Assembly (NCBI GenBank): GCA_027007615.1 | Contig: JALTFB010000070.1 | Coordinates: forward strand, 1-15,078 | Length of the DNA stretch: 15,078 bases | Direction of reading: 5' to 3' | From: Candidatus Shapirobacteria bacterium | GTDB lineage: Bacteria > Patescibacteriota > Microgenomatia > UBA12405 > UBA6130 | Shown here: positions 6,435-13,403 of the stretch, in pieces | How the letters are laid out: each line of letters starts with the position of its first letter | Numbering within the stretch: position 1 is the stretch's first letter | The notes under the pieces: generated by a model | What the model was told of the DNA's origin: nothing | What the model saw: the letters and a program-made list of their open reading frames with translations, nothing else | Database searches by the model: none | Position numbers and translations under genes: made by a program

Positions 6435-7547
6435 ATGAAGAAAAAACGGGCAGTTGTTATTGGTGGACATTCTACTCCAGCTCTAGCTTTGACGGCGGAG
6501 CTGCAAACTCGAGGTTGGCGTGTGTATTTCTTTGGAACGAAATACACTTCCTTGCAAATAGCAAAGATTCCTTCTTATGAATTCCAAACTTTACGTTGCC
6601 AGCAAAACGTTCATTTTGTCCCAATTAAGGCGGCCAGTTGGCCAAGAAATTTTTCATGGTCCCAAATAAAATATGGTTTTTTATTAACGAGAGGTTTCTT
6701 AAAAAGCCTTTTATCTTTGATAAAAATTCGCCCTCGGGTGGTAGTTGGTTTTGGTGGCTATTTGGCTCCACCGGTAGTAGCAGCCGCCTGGTTTTTGCAC
6801 ATTCCCATTGTAATTCACGAGCAAACAGCGGTATTGGGATTGGCTAACCGTTTTTGTTTGCCGTTGGCGGCAAAAGTCGCTGTAGCTTTTCCCTCTTTGG
6901 AGGAAGAACTGGCAGCTTATAAGCCCAAGATGATTGGCAATATACTGCGTCCGGAGGTTATGCACCCGGATATTAAACAGATAAGATTACCATTGCGCTC
7001 TTTGAATAAACGGAAATTGCTTTATGTTACCGGAGGCAAAACAGGTTCTGTGTCTCTAAATGATTTCGTCGCCGCTAATTTACAAAAATTACTCAAACTT
7101 TATTATTTAGTCCATCAAACAGGAGAATTGCAATTTAAAAAATTTCAATATATTCGCCAATCGCTGCCTCCTCGGCAGCGGTCACGTTATTTTCCCTTGG
7201 CTACGTTCAATGGCAACGAGGTCGGTTGGCTCTTATCGCGGGCCAAATTGATAATATCGCGCGCCGGCGCTAATATTGTTTCCGAATTGGCTTGGTGGCA
7301 AACGCCTAGCATTTTAGTGCCCCTGCCTAATTCCGCCGGCGATGAACAACGGAAAAATGCTCAATGGTTGACGAAATTAGGGCCGGCGCAAATCGTAGAG
7401 CAGCAGCAATTACCGCATTTATTGGTAAAAGATCTTAGATTTGTTCACAATAGGGCACGAAATGGCGAAGCGCTGAAGCAGGCACGCAGAAATTTGGCTA
7501 AGAGTCGGCAGCAATTTGCTGATTTGGTAGAATCGACAGCCGCTTAA
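6435..7547 (+). CDS. murG: MurG, lipid II-forming GlcNAc transferase (divergent)
   Basis: GT-B glycosyltransferase (family 28) of 370 residues that adds GlcNAc to lipid I at the inner membrane face. Seen: an N-terminal glycine loop reading GGHSTPALAL (10-19), VVGFGGYLAPPVVAAA (103-118), IPIVIHEQTAVLGLANR (123-139), GNILRPEV, YVTGGKTGSVSLN (197-209), LVHQTG (225-230) and SRAGANIVSELAWWQTPSILVPLP (275-298), the UDP-GlcNAc-binding region. Variations from classical MurG: the loop lacks the TGG of GGTGGH, HEQN is HEQT, and the DHQ of the nucleotide region is DEQ. It starts 2 nt after the ftsW stop. Its position before a membrane protein, ftsA and ftsZ agrees with MurG. Confidence 0.9.
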   Translation: MKKKRAVVIGGHSTPALALTAELQTRGWRVYFFGTKYTSLQIAKIPSYEFQTLRCQQNVHFVPIKAASWPRNFSWSQIKYGFLLTRGFLKSLLSLIKIRPRVVVGFGGYLAPPVVAAAWFLHIPIVIHEQTAVLGLANRFCLPLAAKVAVAFPSLEEELAAYKPKMIGNILRPEVMHPDIKQIRLPLRSLNKRKLLYVTGGKTGSVSLNDFVAANLQKLLKLYYLVHQTGELQFKKFQYIRQSLPPRQRSRYFPLATFNGNEVGWLLSRAKLIISRAGANIVSELAWWQTPSILVPLPNSAGDEQRKNAQWLTKLGPAQIVEQQQLPHLLVKDLRFVHNRARNGEALKQARRNLAKSRQQFADLVESTAA

Positions 7548-7548
7548 A

Positions 7549-7926
7549 ATGAAAAAGCTTAAGTGGGGCGCATTTTTGCTATTAGGCTTATTGTTGGTAA
7601 GCCTATATTACCTTTGGCAGCAGCGACAGCGGCAAATCCACTTTTTAAACCCCTATCCTTCTTTACAACAAAAAGCGGATTTTTTAAGCCGCCGATTGAT
7701 TGGCCTGAAACTAGACATTTTGGGAGGGCCGTTTTTCTCTTGGCATAGCCAGGTAAGCTTTGTTCTGGCCGGAGACATGACTGTTGTTTTTGATCTAAAT
7801 AAAGATATAAAGTCTCAGCTGGCAGTTTTGCAACTCATTTTAAAAAAGGTTACAATGGAAAATAGACGGGTCCGGTTAATTGATTTAAGTTTAACCAACC
7901 CCCATGTCGTATTCAAAAATAATTAA
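7549..7926 (+). CDS. Short bitopic membrane protein in the ftsQ/divIB slot
   Basis: A 125-residue protein with one N-terminal membrane segment (about residues 6-24) after a Lys-rich start, then an extracytoplasmic part. Its last ~45 residues (VVFDLNKDIKSQLAVLQLIL, then VRLIDLSLTNPHVVFKN) resemble the end of the FtsQ/DivIB beta domain, where an IDLR-type strand is typical. FtsQ links FtsA/FtsZ to the septal synthase complex in the membrane. Full FtsQ/DivIB proteins are about twice as long and have a POTRA domain after the membrane helix; here there is room for at most a remnant. It lies between murG (1-base gap) and ftsA (23-nt overlap), exactly where ftsQ is usual. FtsQ-like function is an inference; I would call it confidently a gene, less so an FtsQ. 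Confidence 0.7.
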   Translation: MKKLKWGAFLLLGLLLVSLYYLWQQRQRQIHFLNPYPSLQQKADFLSRRLIGLKLDILGGPFFSWHSQVSFVLAGDMTVVFDLNKDIKSQLAVLQLILKKVTMENRRVRLIDLSLTNPHVVFKNN

Positions 7927-9175
7927 TATCGTTGACATCGGAACTACAAAAATAACAACTTTAGTAGCCCAACATTTCCCTAAGGAAGAAAAGGTAAATG
8001 TGATTGGGGTAGCGGCGACGCCCGCTCAAGGAATGCGTCGCGGCCAAATCATAAACATTGAAGAAGCAACGGCCAGTTTGGTTTCCAGTATTGAGGCTGC
8101 GGAAAGAATGGCTGGCGTGCCTATTCGCCGAGCGGTAATAGGTTTGTCCGCTCCCCATATTAGTTCTTTGGAATCATCGGGTGTAGTTGCCGTTACCGAA
8201 CCCAATAAAGAAGTAACCGCTTTTGATGTGGAAAGGGTTTTAGAAGCGGCCAAGGCGGTTTCCTTGCCGGAGACCAGTGAAGTCCTGCATGTAATCCCTC
8301 GCCAATTTATTGTGGATGGCCAAAATGGCATAGTTGATCCTTTGCGCATGACGGGAGTGCGCCTAGAAGTGATAGCCAGCATTATTGTTGCGTCTTCAGC
8401 AGCTTTGAAAAATTTAAAAAAAGCTTTGGGTGAAACGGGAATTACAGCCGAACCCATGGTTTATAGCGGTTTTGGCGCTGCTGAAGCGGTTCTGACTTCC
8501 ACAGAGCGTGAATTGGGAGTGGTGTTGTTGGATATTGGCGGAACGACTACCAGCATTACCGTGTTTATTGAGGGATCGCCAAATTTCATTAAAGTGCTTC
8601 CAATCGGCTCTGTAAATGTGACGAACGATTTAGCGATAGGGCTTCGTATTCCTTTGGAAGAGGCGGAGAAAATAAAGATATACTTAAGCGGTTCTAATAA
8701 TATTGCGAAAAGCGAGGACAAGAAAATAAATTTAGCAGAAGCGGGGATTGAGGCCTTGCCAGGCCGTGAAATTGATGGGGAAGTGGCTTTGAATGGAATT
8801 ATCAAACCGCGCGTAGAAGAGATTTGCCGGCTAATTCGCGACGTGTTGCAAGAAGCTAAACTTGCCAGCTCCACACCGGTGGGGTTAGTGATTACCGGTG
8901 GAGGCAGTTTGCTTCCCAACTTGGAAGCTATTAGCCAGCGGGTGATAGGGCTGCCAGCGCGGATTGGCTATCCTCGCCAGCTAGGGGGAATTGCCAATGA
9001 GATAACCGTTCCCACCCATAGCACGACCCTCGGCTTAATAGATTATTCTATCAAGAACGGTACCTCCTCAACTAGCCGCTCTTCTTTGAAATCGAATTTT
9101 GACTTTTTGCGCGGAGCCAATATGAAGGGAGCAGCGGAAAAAGTATTATCTGTTTTGCGGCCGCTTTTACCATAA
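7904..9175 (+). CDS. ftsA: Cell division protein FtsA
   Basis: Actin-like ATPase of 423 residues that tethers FtsZ filaments to the membrane and recruits later division proteins. Seen: phosphate-1 motif VDIGTTKITTL (10-20), the 1C-domain region beginning about residue 85, SEVLHVIPRQFIVDG (125-139), phosphate-2 LLDIGGTTTSITVF (208-221), the adenosine motif VITGGGSLLPNLE (329-341) and a C-terminal amphipathic stretch, GAAEKVLSVLRPLLP, suited to membrane insertion. Length is normal. The start lies inside the end of the preceding small gene, in another frame, with no SD, so translation is probably coupled. The stop and the ftsZ start share one base (TAATG). Confidence 0.96.
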   Translation: MSYSKIINIVDIGTTKITTLVAQHFPKEEKVNVIGVAATPAQGMRRGQIINIEEATASLVSSIEAAERMAGVPIRRAVIGLSAPHISSLESSGVVAVTEPNKEVTAFDVERVLEAAKAVSLPETSEVLHVIPRQFIVDGQNGIVDPLRMTGVRLEVIASIIVASSAALKNLKKALGETGITAEPMVYSGFGAAEAVLTSTERELGVVLLDIGGTTTSITVFIEGSPNFIKVLPIGSVNVTNDLAIGLRIPLEEAEKIKIYLSGSNNIAKSEDKKINLAEAGIEALPGREIDGEVALNGIIKPRVEEICRLIRDVLQEAKLASSTPVGLVITGGGSLLPNLEAISQRVIGLPARIGYPRQLGGIANEITVPTHSTTLGLIDYSIKNGTSSTSRSSLKSNFDFLRGANMKGAAEKVLSVLRPLLP

Positions 9176-10329
9176 TGGCGTTAGTAAAGCCGCTACCGGC
9201 CCAGATAGCTAAAATAAAAGTTATTGGCATTGGCGGCGCCGGAATGAATGTGATTGACCAGATGATTCGCGACAGCAATACCGAAGGCGTGGAGTTTATT
9301 GCCGTTAATACAGACGCTCAGGTGCTTTTGACTTCTCCGGCAAAAATAAAAATTCAAATCGGCGAGAAATTGACTAGGGGATTGGGGGCGGGCGGCAATC
9401 CGCAAATTGGCGCCAAAGCAGCGGAAGAATCGCGTGACAAATTAAAACAGATTCTCAGCGGCGCCGATATGGTTTTTGTAGCCGTGGGAGCGGGTGGTGG
9501 CACAGGCACGGGAGCGGCGCCGATAATTGCCCAGTTAGCAAAAGAGTCTTTAAAAATTTTAACTGTAGGTGTGGCAACGAAACCTTTCCATTTCGAAGGG
9601 GCAAAGCGAATGGTGGTGGCAGAAGAAGGTATTAAAAATCTAAAAGAAAAAACTGATGCTTTGATTACAATTCCCAACCAAAAACTGCTGGAAATGGACA
9701 AGAATATGACTTTTGTGGAAGCATTTAATCTTGCCGACGCGGTGCTTTCGCGAGCGGTTAGGGGTATTGCCGAAATTATTACCACTCCGGGGTTTATTAA
9801 CGTTGATTTTGCGGATATCAGGGCTATTATGAAGAGCGCCGGCAGCGCTCTTTTGGGAGTGGGAATCGGCCGTGGAGAGAAACGGGCCGAGAAAGCTTTG
9901 CGTGAGGCGTTGGAGTCCCCTTTGGTAGAAATGTCTATTAAGGGGGCAAGAGGCGTGCTTTTCAATGTGGCCGGAGGATCCGACTTAACAATGGATGAAA
10001 TTCATTGGCTGGCAGACCAAATTGGCCAGGAAATTGGCGGAGATGCCAATATTATCTTTGGGGCTTATATAGACGAACAACTTAAAGATAAAATAAAACT
10101 TACGCTGATTGCTACGGGGTTCGAGGAACAAGCAAGCCTGCGGCGCCTTATTGAGCCGTCAGATACATCTTCTTTAAAAGCAAAAGAACTGCCAACGGAG
10201 AAAAAGAAAGATAATAAGAAAGCAAAAAAAATCGATAAAATGATAAAGAAATTAGCTGAAGAAAACGCCGATTTGGGAGTATCGGTAGAAGATGCCTTTG
10301 ATATTCCTGCTTTTTTGCGGCGAAGTTAA
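9175..10329 (+). CDS. ftsZ: Cell division protein FtsZ
   Basis: Tubulin-like GTPase of 384 residues forming the division ring. Seen: KVIGIGGAGMNVIDQM (15-30), the tubulin signature GGGTGTGAAP (107-116), the T7 synergy loop NVDFADIRAIM (209-219) with Asp211 and Asp214, and a C-terminal peptide DIPAFLRRS (376-384) matching the conserved tail that binds FtsA and other partners. The linker between the globular domain and this tail is short and lysine-rich (about 338-365), which is normal for the disordered linker. The start overlaps the ftsA stop by one base, and the next gene begins at the base after its stop. Confidence 0.98.
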   Translation: MALVKPLPAQIAKIKVIGIGGAGMNVIDQMIRDSNTEGVEFIAVNTDAQVLLTSPAKIKIQIGEKLTRGLGAGGNPQIGAKAAEESRDKLKQILSGADMVFVAVGAGGGTGTGAAPIIAQLAKESLKILTVGVATKPFHFEGAKRMVVAEEGIKNLKEKTDALITIPNQKLLEMDKNMTFVEAFNLADAVLSRAVRGIAEIITTPGFINVDFADIRAIMKSAGSALLGVGIGRGEKRAEKALREALESPLVEMSIKGARGVLFNVAGGSDLTMDEIHWLADQIGQEIGGDANIIFGAYIDEQLKDKIKLTLIATGFEEQASLRRLIEPSDTSSLKAKELPTEKKKDNKKAKKIDKMIKKLAEENADLGVSVEDAFDIPAFLRRS

Positions 10330-11376
10330 ATGGCCAGAGAACAGCCTTTCCTGTCTCGCTATGTATTTTTTGCCACCCTATTGCTAATTTTAGCGGCATT
10401 AAGCTTGTTGACTTTGAATTATTTGGGAGCTTCCGTTTGGCGCCAGTTCGCCTACTGGCTTTTAGGCTTTAGTTTTTTAGCTTTATTTTTATATTTTCGA
10501 CCCTCATTGTCTAATTGGCGGCATTTTGATTATTTTATCTATTTGGCAATTATCATATTATTAACACTGCCTCTCTTTTTAGCGCCGCCGATTCACGGAG
10601 CGCGACGATGGCTGTTAGTAGAAGGGCTGTCTTTGCAAGTATCGGAGATTATTAAACCCTTTTTTATTTTTGCTTTAACTTCTTTAACCGAAAGATGGCC
10701 GAACCCACAGAAGAAGTGGATTTGGTTGCCTTTAATCCTTGCTTTGCCGGTGGTGTTCCTTCTCTTGCGGGAACCAGATTTGGGAAGCGCAGGGTTATTT
10801 TTAAGTTTAGCTATCATTCTTATGTTTTTAAATAATCGCCGGCCTTTGAAGTTTGGCTTCTGGTTATTAATTTTAGGAGCGGTCGCTTTTATGGTAGCCG
10901 GACAATTTCTATCGCCTTATCAGGGTCAACGCTTAAACGTTTTTCTTCATCCGGGCCGAGATCCGTTGGGAGCGGGATATAACACCTTACAAGCAAAAAT
11001 TGCCATCGGTTCGGGGCAGCTTTTCGGTCAGGGATTTGCCAATTTATCACAACGGTTGAAATTTTTGCCGGAACGAACCACTGATTTTGCTTTTGCCAGT
11101 TGGGCTAATGCAACCGGATTAGGTGGCGTTGTTCTCTTGTTGGCAACCTACGCCATGCTCTTGTTATTTTTAGCCAATTATATTTCCCATACTCGCCAGC
11201 ATTGGCTTTTCAAAATTAAAATTCTCTTGCTTTTTCAGTTATGGGTTCAGCTCACCATCAATTTGGGGATGAATTTGGGACTCTTGCCGGTAACAGGATT
11301 GCCTCTGCCTTTTTTCTCTTATGGAGGGTCCTCGTTATTGGCAACCTTTTTGGCGCTTGCCTTTATTCTCAGCTAA
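10330..11376 (+). CDS. rodA: SEDS-family glycosyltransferase, RodA-like
   Basis: Second polytopic SEDS protein (348 residues), expected to polymerise lipid II for side-wall growth. Seen: PPIHGARRWLLVEGLSLQVSE (86-106), REPDLGSAG (148-155), PYQGQRLNVFLHPGRDPLGAGYNTLQAKIAIGSG with the RodA-style AIGSG, LPERTTDFAFA with the conserved Asp252, and LLPVTGLPLPFFSYGGSSLL at the end. Deviations: the QPSE motif is QVSE, and after the catalytic Asp the usual GEE-x-G reads WANATGLGG, so the two acidic residues present in the neighbouring FtsW (GEETG) are missing. It starts immediately after the ftsZ stop with no gap. RodA is chosen from the AIGSG text and because ftsW is already present; a second FtsW cannot be excluded. 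Confidence 0.85.
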   Translation: MAREQPFLSRYVFFATLLLILAALSLLTLNYLGASVWRQFAYWLLGFSFLALFLYFRPSLSNWRHFDYFIYLAIIILLTLPLFLAPPIHGARRWLLVEGLSLQVSEIIKPFFIFALTSLTERWPNPQKKWIWLPLILALPVVFLLLREPDLGSAGLFLSLAIILMFLNNRRPLKFGFWLLILGAVAFMVAGQFLSPYQGQRLNVFLHPGRDPLGAGYNTLQAKIAIGSGQLFGQGFANLSQRLKFLPERTTDFAFASWANATGLGGVVLLLATYAMLLLFLANYISHTRQHWLFKIKILLLFQLWVQLTINLGMNLGLLPVTGLPLPFFSYGGSSLLATFLALAFILS

Positions 11377-11386
11377 CTGTTATAAT
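11357..11386 (+). promoter_or_regulatory. Sigma-70-type promoter for rplU-rpmA-parB
   Basis: TTGCCT (11357-11362), an 18-nt spacer and a perfect TATAAT (11381-11386). The -10 box ends 8 nt before the rplU ATG at 11395, so transcription would begin at or within a base or two of the start codon, implying a leaderless mRNA. The -35 lies inside the 3' end of rodA. Predicted from sequence only. Confidence 0.6.
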
Positions 11387-11394
11387 TACAAGCA

Positions 11395-11721
11395 ATGTTA
11401 AGTGCGATAATAAGCCTAAAAGGCCACCAGCATTTTGTCAAAGAGGGGGATGCTTTAACGATAGATTTCTTGGCGGGTAAACCGCCCGCCGCGGAGGTGT
11501 TAGCTGTTTATCGGGGTGATGAATTACTAGCCATATCCGACCAGGCGCGAAAATATCAGGTGAAATTAGCAGTGGAGAAAAAAGACAAAAAGGGAGAAAA
11601 GATAACTGTGAGCACCTATAAGGCAAAGGCCCGTTACCGGCGCACTAAGGGTTTTCGCGCGCGCCAGACAATAGTTAAGGTAATTAAAATAGAGGCAGCA
11701 AAAATAAATGTCAAAAACTAA
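11395..11721 (+). CDS. rplU: 50S ribosomal protein L21
   Basis: A 108-residue ribosomal protein that binds 23S rRNA in the large subunit. The N-terminal SAIISLKGHQHFVKEGD matches the L21 opening (AIIxxGGKQYxVxxGD), though the GGKQ core reads KGHQ. The C-terminal TYKAKARYRRTKGFRARQTIVKV is the L21 signature region. Length is normal. It leads a short transcription unit with L27, the usual partner, and overlaps it by 14 nt. No SD precedes the ATG; the upstream -10 box suggests a leaderless transcript. Confidence 0.95.
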   Translation: MLSAIISLKGHQHFVKEGDALTIDFLAGKPPAAEVLAVYRGDELLAISDQARKYQVKLAVEKKDKKGEKITVSTYKAKARYRRTKGFRARQTIVKVIKIEAAKINVKN

Positions 11722-11953
11722 ATCGGCCGGTAAAACCAGCCAAGGCAGTCCTCGAGCCGGCAGACGCCGCGGTGTAAAGCGTTACGGTGGGCAATTAATA
11801 GGCCCGGGAGAAATTATTGTTCGCCAGGTGGGTATGAAATTTTTCGCTGGAGAAGGAACCAAAATGGGGCGCGATTTCACAATTTTTGCCATGCGTCGGG
11901 GCCGCGTTCACTTTAGGCAACGCCAAGGCAAAAAGATTGTTGCCGTGCTCTAA
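11708..11953 (+). CDS. rpmA: 50S ribosomal protein L27
   Basis: An 81-residue protein whose N-terminal tail reaches towards the peptidyl transferase centre. Seen: RRGVKRYGGQLIGPGEIIVRQ (the L27 signature), GMKFFAGEGTKMGRDFTIFA and GRVHF. The N-terminus MSKTKSAGKTSQGSPRAG corresponds to the usual MAHKKGxGSxxNGRDS but has diverged, and no Firmicutes-type cleavable extension is present. It overlaps rplU by 14 nt in another frame, the usual L21-L27 pairing. The stop lies 5 nt before the parB start. Confidence 0.96.
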   Translation: MSKTKSAGKTSQGSPRAGRRRGVKRYGGQLIGPGEIIVRQVGMKFFAGEGTKMGRDFTIFAMRRGRVHFRQRQGKKIVAVL

Positions 11954-11958
11954 AAGGA

Positions 11959-12789
11959 ATGTCCAATAATCAAAATCAGGTGCAGCAATTGCCGGTTAAT
12001 GTTCTTCAGCCTAATCCTCTGCGCCCCCGTGATAATATTAGCGAACAGTCGTTGCGCGAATTGAAAAAGTCAATTGCCATGCAGGGTGTTTTAGAGCCTA
12101 TTTTGGTTGCTGCTACTCCGGCTGGTTATCAAATTATTGCCGGAGAACGGCGTTGGCGGGCAGCTAAGTTAGCGGGCTTAAAAACAATTCCGGCAGTAGT
12201 TAGAGAAATCTCGCCCCAACAGATGTTAGAAATGGTTTTAATTGAGGATGTCCAAAGACGGGGGTTAAATCCTCTTGATAAAACCAGGGCTCTTAAGCGT
12301 CTACGTGATGAATTTGGGCTTTCAGTTCGTGAAATTGCCAGCAAAATAGGCAAAAGCTCTTCTTATGTGATTAATAGCATTCGCCTTCTTAATTTGCCTG
12401 ACGCTTTAAAAGATGGCCTTCTCAGCGGTTTAATTAGTGAAGGCCATGCCCGAGCTTTAATGGGGTTAGAAGAGACAAGGTCTATGATTGAGGCATATAA
12501 ACAAGTCCTGCGAGAACGGGCTTCGGTGCGGCGAACCGAAGAGTTGGTACGGCAAATGAAATTAGGCCAAAGCGAAAAAATAGGCGAAGGGATTAGCTAT
12601 TCGTCTTTAAAAAAGCTCCAAAAAGACCTGGAATTGGCTTTAGCTATACCCACAGCGACGATTAAGCTTGAGCAAACAAAGGCGATGTTGCGTTTAGATA
12701 TTAGAGTCCGTGGCAAAATTCCCCGCCGCCAGTTGTTTTTCCGTTTGCAAGATCTTCTTAAAAAGGCGCTTGGTAAAGCGGGCGCTTGA
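11959..12789 (+). CDS. parB: ParB/Spo0J-like chromosome partitioning protein
   Basis: A 276-residue DNA-binding protein expected to load at parS sites, hydrolyse or bind CTP and slide as a clamp to help chromosome segregation with ParA/SMC. Seen: QLPVNVLQPNPLRPR at the N-terminus, QIIAGERRWRAAKLAG (58-73) with the GERRxRA CTP-binding motif, LIEDVQRRGLNPLDKTRAL (94-112; equivalent to the ENxQRxxLNPxEEA motif, with Asp for Asn), and a helix-turn-helix around 121-145 (LSVREIASKIGKSSSYVINS) followed by RLLNLPDALKDGL and SEGHARALMGL. A C-terminal dimerisation region follows. No parA is in the window. An AAAAGGA lies almost adjacent to the ATG, too close for a normal SD. The last 32 bases overlap the convergent lepB. 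Confidence 0.93.
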   Translation: MSNNQNQVQQLPVNVLQPNPLRPRDNISEQSLRELKKSIAMQGVLEPILVAATPAGYQIIAGERRWRAAKLAGLKTIPAVVREISPQQMLEMVLIEDVQRRGLNPLDKTRALKRLRDEFGLSVREIASKIGKSSSYVINSIRLLNLPDALKDGLLSGLISEGHARALMGLEETRSMIEAYKQVLRERASVRRTEELVRQMKLGQSEKIGEGISYSSLKKLQKDLELALAIPTATIKLEQTKAMLRLDIRVRGKIPRRQLFFRLQDLLKKALGKAGA

Positions 12790-13336
12790 TAAAACTGACA
12801 GCCGAAAGGGGCCAATAGCGCAAAAATGCTTTACCTACAATTCTGCTTTTGTTGATAGGACCGAAGGCTCGCGAGTCTCGCGAACCGGGACGATTATCGC
12901 CAAAAAGCATATAATTGTGAGGAGGAATATGGAAAACTTTGTTTTCGCCTAGAAAGCTTTCGGGTTTTGTTTGCACGGTTGGTTTTAAATACGATTCTTT
13001 GAGAAGGCGCCCATTGATATAAACACGACCACTATCAAGCTTGATAGTTTCGTTAGGGAGGCCAATTACTCTTTTGATATATTCGCACTGGTCGATAGAA
13101 CATGGTTCGCTGGGGGGGGCTTTGAATATTACGACGTCACCGCGTTTTGGGTTGTTAAAACGATAGGAAATTTTTTCTGTCAAAATGAGGTCGCGATTAT
13201 GAAAATTGGGCATCATGGAGTGACCCTTTACTTTATTAGGTTGAGCTATAAAAAAATAAGTAAGAGCAAAAATCGCTAGGGCGAAAACTAAAGCTTGCAG
13301 GGAATCGATAATGAAATCAAATATTTTTTTGAACAT
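12758..13336 (-). CDS. lepB: Type I signal peptidase (LepB)
   Basis: Membrane-bound serine protease (192 residues) that cleaves signal peptides on the outer face of the cytoplasmic membrane. One membrane helix lies at about residues 12-31. Then come the catalytic boxes: KGHSMMPNF with nucleophile Ser40, GDVVIFKAP (66-74), YIKRVIGLP with general-base Lys89, and FGDNRPGSRDSRAFGP (145-160). Cys79 and Cys84 lie just before the lysine box and could form a disulphide in the external domain. Length fits the small single-helix form. It is convergent with parB and their coding ends overlap by 32 nt. A good promoter sits directly upstream. Confidence 0.95.
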   Translation of the reverse strand: MFKKIFDFIIDSLQALVFALAIFALTYFFIAQPNKVKGHSMMPNFHNRDLILTEKISYRFNNPKRGDVVIFKAPPSEPCSIDQCEYIKRVIGLPNETIKLDSGRVYINGRLLKESYLKPTVQTKPESFLGENKVFHIPPHNYMLFGDNRPGSRDSRAFGPINKSRIVGKAFLRYWPLSAVSFIKRPLYQAPF

Positions 13337-13344
13337 TATTTTTA

Positions 13345-13373
13345 AGTGTAATCGTTTTATTGTTGATGGTCAA
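13345..13373 (-). promoter_or_regulatory. Sigma-70-type promoter for lepB
   Basis: On the minus strand TTGACC (13368-13373), a 17-nt spacer and TACACT (13345-13350). The -10 box ends 8 nt before the lepB ATG, with no SD between, so the transcript would start at or very near the start codon. The -35 box falls inside the region upstream of the divergent tRNA promoter. Confidence 0.6.
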
Positions 13374-13388
13374 TGGGCAAATTTTTTG

Positions 13389-13394
13389 TATAAT
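13389..13394 (+). promoter_or_regulatory. -10 box of the tRNA-Val promoter
   Basis: Perfect TATAAT ending 9 nt before the mature tRNA 5' end, leaving almost no 5' leader. A TTGATG at 13363-13368 is 20 nt upstream, longer than ideal, and overlaps by one base the minus-strand lepB -35 box, so the two divergent promoters are interleaved. Confidence 0.5.
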
Positions 13395-13403
13395 ACAGTC
13401 ATA

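Noticed and set aside
8461..8919. 152-codon minus-strand frame across ftsA
   Set aside because: Antisense to conserved FtsA phosphate-2 and adenosine motifs; Ser/Ile-rich shadow translation without domain signs.
9354..9965. 203-codon open frame on the minus strand across ftsZ
   Set aside because: Long, but antisense to the most conserved part of FtsZ and with low-complexity Ser/Pro/Ala-rich text typical of reverse-strand shadows.
12767..12780. Possible terminator hairpin CGCTT-GGTA-AAGCG at the end of parB
   Set aside because: Only five base pairs, inside coding sequence of parB, with no following T run; not a credible intrinsic terminator.
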